In this document: piece after piece, positions 60,689 to 63,325 of the stretch
Numbering within the stretch: the stretch's first letter is position 1
How the letters are laid out: the number at the start of each line of letters is the position of its first letter
DNA from: Secundilactobacillus similis DSM 23365 = JCM 2765
GTDB taxonomy: Bacteria; Bacillota; Bacilli; Lactobacillales; Lactobacillaceae
Direction: 5' to 3'
Length of the DNA stretch: 63,325 nt
NCBI RefSeq assembly: GCF_001311075.1
Contig: NZ_BBAD01000008.1
Location: 1-63,325, forward strand
Program-made: the position numbers and the translations under genes
The notes under the pieces: model-generated
Databases searched by the model: none
What the model was told of the DNA's origin: nothing
What the model saw: the letters and a program-made list of their open reading frames with translations, nothing else

Positions 60689-62526
60689 ATGGATCTTGAA
60701 CAAATGAAAGAACACCAACGGTATATCCGGAACTTCTCGATTGTGGCTCACATTGATCACGGTAAGTCGACTTTAGCTGACCGCATTTTGGAACTGACGG
60801 ATACGGTGTCAAAGCGTGATATGCAAGATCAACTATTGGATAATATGGACCTGGAACGGGAACGTGGCATCACGATTAAGTTGAACGCCGTGGAATTGAC
60901 GTATGATGCCAAAGATGGGCACACTTACGAGTTTCACTTGATCGATACCCCAGGTCACGTGGACTTTTCTTATGAAGTGTCACGAAGCTTGGCAGCCTGT
61001 GAGGGCGCTGTGTTAGTCGTGGATGCTGCGCAAGGGGTTGAAGCTCAGACTTTGGCCAACGTTTACTTAGCACTTGATGATAACTTGGAAATCTTGCCAA
61101 TTATCAACAAAATCGATTTGCCATCCGCTGAACCAGAAAAAGTGCGCAAAGAAATTGAAGATGTGATCGGTATCGATGCGTCAGAAGCTGTCTTGGCCAG
61201 TGCTAAGCAAGGTATCGGCATCCAAGACTTGTTGGAACAAATCGTCCACCAAGTACCAGCGCCAGATGGCGACCTCGAAGCACCATTACGGGCATTGGTC
61301 TTTGATTCAATTTATGATGACTACCGTGGCGTTGTGTTAAGCGTCCGGGTATTTGAAGGCACCGTTAAACCGGGCGACAAGATTCGGCTGATGAACAGTG
61401 GCTCTGAGTATGAAGTCACTGAAGTTGGGGTGAACTCACCCGGCCCAATCAAGCGCGATATGCTGATGGCGGGTGAAGTTGGTTACATCACGGCCAGCAT
61501 CAAGGATATTACCGATACCCGAGTGGGTGATACGGTCACCAACGCTGCGCGGCCAGCTGAAAAGGCCCTCCCAGGTTACCGGGAAATGGCACCAATGGTT
61601 TACGCCGGGTTGTATCCAACTGATAACGCCAAATACCAAGATTTACGTGAAGCGTTGGAGAAGTTGAAATTAAATGATGCTGCTTTGGAATTTGAACCCG
61701 AATCTTCCCAAGCGTTAGGGTTTGGGTTCCGTTGTGGGTTCTTGGGCATGCTCCACATGGACGTGGTTCAGGAACGACTAGAACGCGAATTTAACCTTGA
61801 TCTGATTACCACCGCACCTTCCGTTACTTACCGGGCCAACTTGGTTGATGGCACCGTGAAGGAAGTTGAAAACCCATCTGAAATGCCAGAAGTCGCCTCA
61901 TTAAAGAGCATCGAAGAACCGTACGTTAAGGCGACGGTCATGGCGCCTAACGATTACGTTGGTGCCGTGATGGAACTGTACCAACGGCGGCGGGGTCAAT
62001 TCGTGACGATGGAGTATCTTGATGATTACCGGGTTAACGTCATCTATAAGATGCCATTATCCGAAATTATTTTTGACTTCTTCGATAAGTTAAAATCTAA
62101 CACTAAGGGATACGCCTCGTTGGATTACGAGTTGGATGATTACCAACAAAGTGATCTGGTTAAGATCGATATCCTGTTGAACGGTGACAAGGTCGATGCC
62201 TTGAGCTTTATCTCTCACCGTCAATTCGCCGAGAAGCGGGGCCGTGAGATTGCCGTGAAGCTTAAGGGCATCATCCCACGTCAAAACTTCGAAATTCCAA
62301 TCCAAGCCGCAATTGCGCTAAGGTGATCGCTCGGACCAACATCCGTGCTTACCGGAAGGACGTTACCGCTAAGATCCATACTGGTGATCCTGACCGTCGT
62401 GCGAAGTTGCTGGATAAGCAAAAGCGTGGGAAGGAACGGATGAAGTCGGTTGGGACGGTGGATGTCCCACAGGAGGCGTTTATGGCGGTTCTGCAAACTG
62501 ATGAGGATGATAACGGTGGTAAATAG
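60689..62526 (+). CDS. lepA: Elongation factor 4 (LepA)
   Basis: A translational GTPase that acts on the ribosome, linked to back-translocation and 30S assembly. The G domain has [32 protein letters not shown] and [11 protein letters not shown]-like domains II, III and V follow, plus the LepA-specific C-terminal domain ([17 protein letters not shown] after repair). A 1-nt deletion at about 62313-62316 cuts off the last 70 residues; restored length is 612. GAAAGG precedes the ATG. Confidence 0.96.
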
Positions 62527-62597
62527 GCGTTTGTGACGTAGTGTCTTTACTGTATCCTACGTAAAGTTTGGGTCGTAGGATAGAAATTACAGAATTG

Positions 62598-62679
62598 AAA
62601 AAACGGGAATCCTAATTATTTCTGAATTCGAGTGCAAGAGTTTTTGACCGAGTTCAAAATGGCGAGGATGCCCGTTTTT
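62598..62679 (+). terminator. Terminator of lepA
   Basis: An outer stem of about 14 bp (62598-62613 with 62665-62679, one mismatch) and an inner TGAATTCG/CGAGTTCA stem; TTTTTG follows. Nothing is seen in 62680-62804. Confidence 0.65.
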
Positions 62680-62804
62680 GTGTATATAAAATTTGGAGCT
62701 AGTACTTATATTAAAAATATGAGTTGCACACTCAAAGACGAGTTTTGTTGAGAGTCTGTGGTGGATAAACTTAGCTATTAATGGTACCAAGCATTGAAGT
62801 TAAA

Positions 62805-63226
62805 TTATTTTTTATACCAAATAGCAGTGAATCCCATATTTTTATAGTTAATCAAAGCTTTTCGGCCATGTTTGGTAGTTAATCGCCACCCTTGACTACT
62901 CTGATATCCGACCTTTGCATACGCATTGATTAAGTAATGTCCAGAACCGGGCATTCTAGCAAAGGCGAGATTTCGATATCCTGACCAATTACTTTTATAT
63001 AACTATATAACGTTGAGCCATTAAGTTTTATCGAATGGGTACTAAACGTCATAGTACTGGATTTACGAGTATATGTTCCACGCCAACTTCGAGGAACATA
63101 ATGATGTACAGGTTTTGAAAAAGTGTAAGCATATGATGTTGCCTGAGCACTGATGGGAGAAGTTACTATTCCGATGCCTAGCGTTAAAGTTGCAACACCC
63201 AAAAGTGCATATTTCTTTAGTTTCAT
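62805..63226 (-). CDS. Small secreted protein
   Basis: A 140-residue protein after repair of a 1-nt deletion at about 62993-62996 (A run in the coding strand). It has a signal peptide MKLKKYALLGVATLTLGIG with a likely cleavage after SAQA. The mature part is basic and aromatic, ending NMGFTAIWYKK; segments such as YVPRSWRGTY and GYQSSQGWRL resemble short wall-associated or bacteriocin-like proteins of lactobacilli, but I do not recognise a family. The ATG at 63226 follows AAAGGTGGG. Nothing more is seen in 63227-63325. Confidence 0.65.
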
Positions 63227-63325
63227 TAGTAATCCCACCTTTACATATTATTAATATTGGATAATTCATTTTGAGTCTATTTTAAAAACTTAACGAAACT
63301 CTTTATAGACAAAAGTGTGATGTCT

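Overview
The window is chromosomal DNA from a member of the Lactobacillaceae. The gene order apt ... mvaS ... lexA ... ldhD-rpsB-tsf-pyrH-frr-uppS-cdsA-rseP-proS-polC-rimP-nusA-ylxR-ylxQ-infB-rbfA-truB-ribF-hrcA-grpE-dnaK-dnaJ-lepA, together with a D-lactate dehydrogenase and an HMG-CoA synthase, resembles the Lactiplantibacillus/Levilactobacillus arrangement. The LdhD protein is not a close match to what I remember of L. plantarum LdhD, so I do not name a species.

Layout. 1-5.6 kb: a lipoprotein, an unknown small gene and the rnz-lapA-recJ-apt group. 5.9-14.9 kb: an AT-richer integrated element of about 8.9 kb inserted in the 3' end of a tRNA-Ser(CGA) gene. It is bounded by a 13-bp direct repeat and carries a tyrosine integrase, an XRE repressor, an excisionase-like protein, a Rep_trans (pT181/MobT-type) initiator with a pT181-like nick hairpin, and arsenic resistance genes arsR-arsD, arsA, arsB and arsC. 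15-25 kb: mixed accessory and housekeeping genes (TauE exporter with its TetR-type neighbour, GNAT, usp, secreted GH25 muramidase, an HPr-like protein without His15, mvaS, a DUF2975/HTH pair, lexA, ynzC, yneF). 25-32 kb: a heterodimeric ABC exporter, plsC, a tRNA-type methyltransferase with a GIY-YIG partner, and ldhD. 34-62.5 kb: the core translation, lipid, replication and heat-shock block from rpsB to lepA. The window ends with a small secreted protein.

One technical point dominates interpretation. I find 36 apparent frameshifts in 25 genes, every one explained by the loss of a single base and most of them in or beside short homopolymers. They hit essential single-copy genes (polC three times, recJ and lexA twice, and pyrH, tsf, proS, infB, nusA, uppS, lepA). 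When the lost bases are restored every protein has its usual length. They are therefore most probably errors in the read or assembly, not mutations. I list such genes as whole CDSs with the break positions.

The most unusual non-coding signals are: a family of three large structured hairpin elements downstream of genes (about 25.0, 28.9 and 47.4 kb), with stems that covary completely, a shared 4-nt bulge and a shared 3' tail; a 138-bp tandem repeat that duplicates the end of the third copy; a pT181-like nick-site hairpin in the ars element; and a free-standing promoter-terminator unit (candidate small RNA) between dnaJ and lepA.
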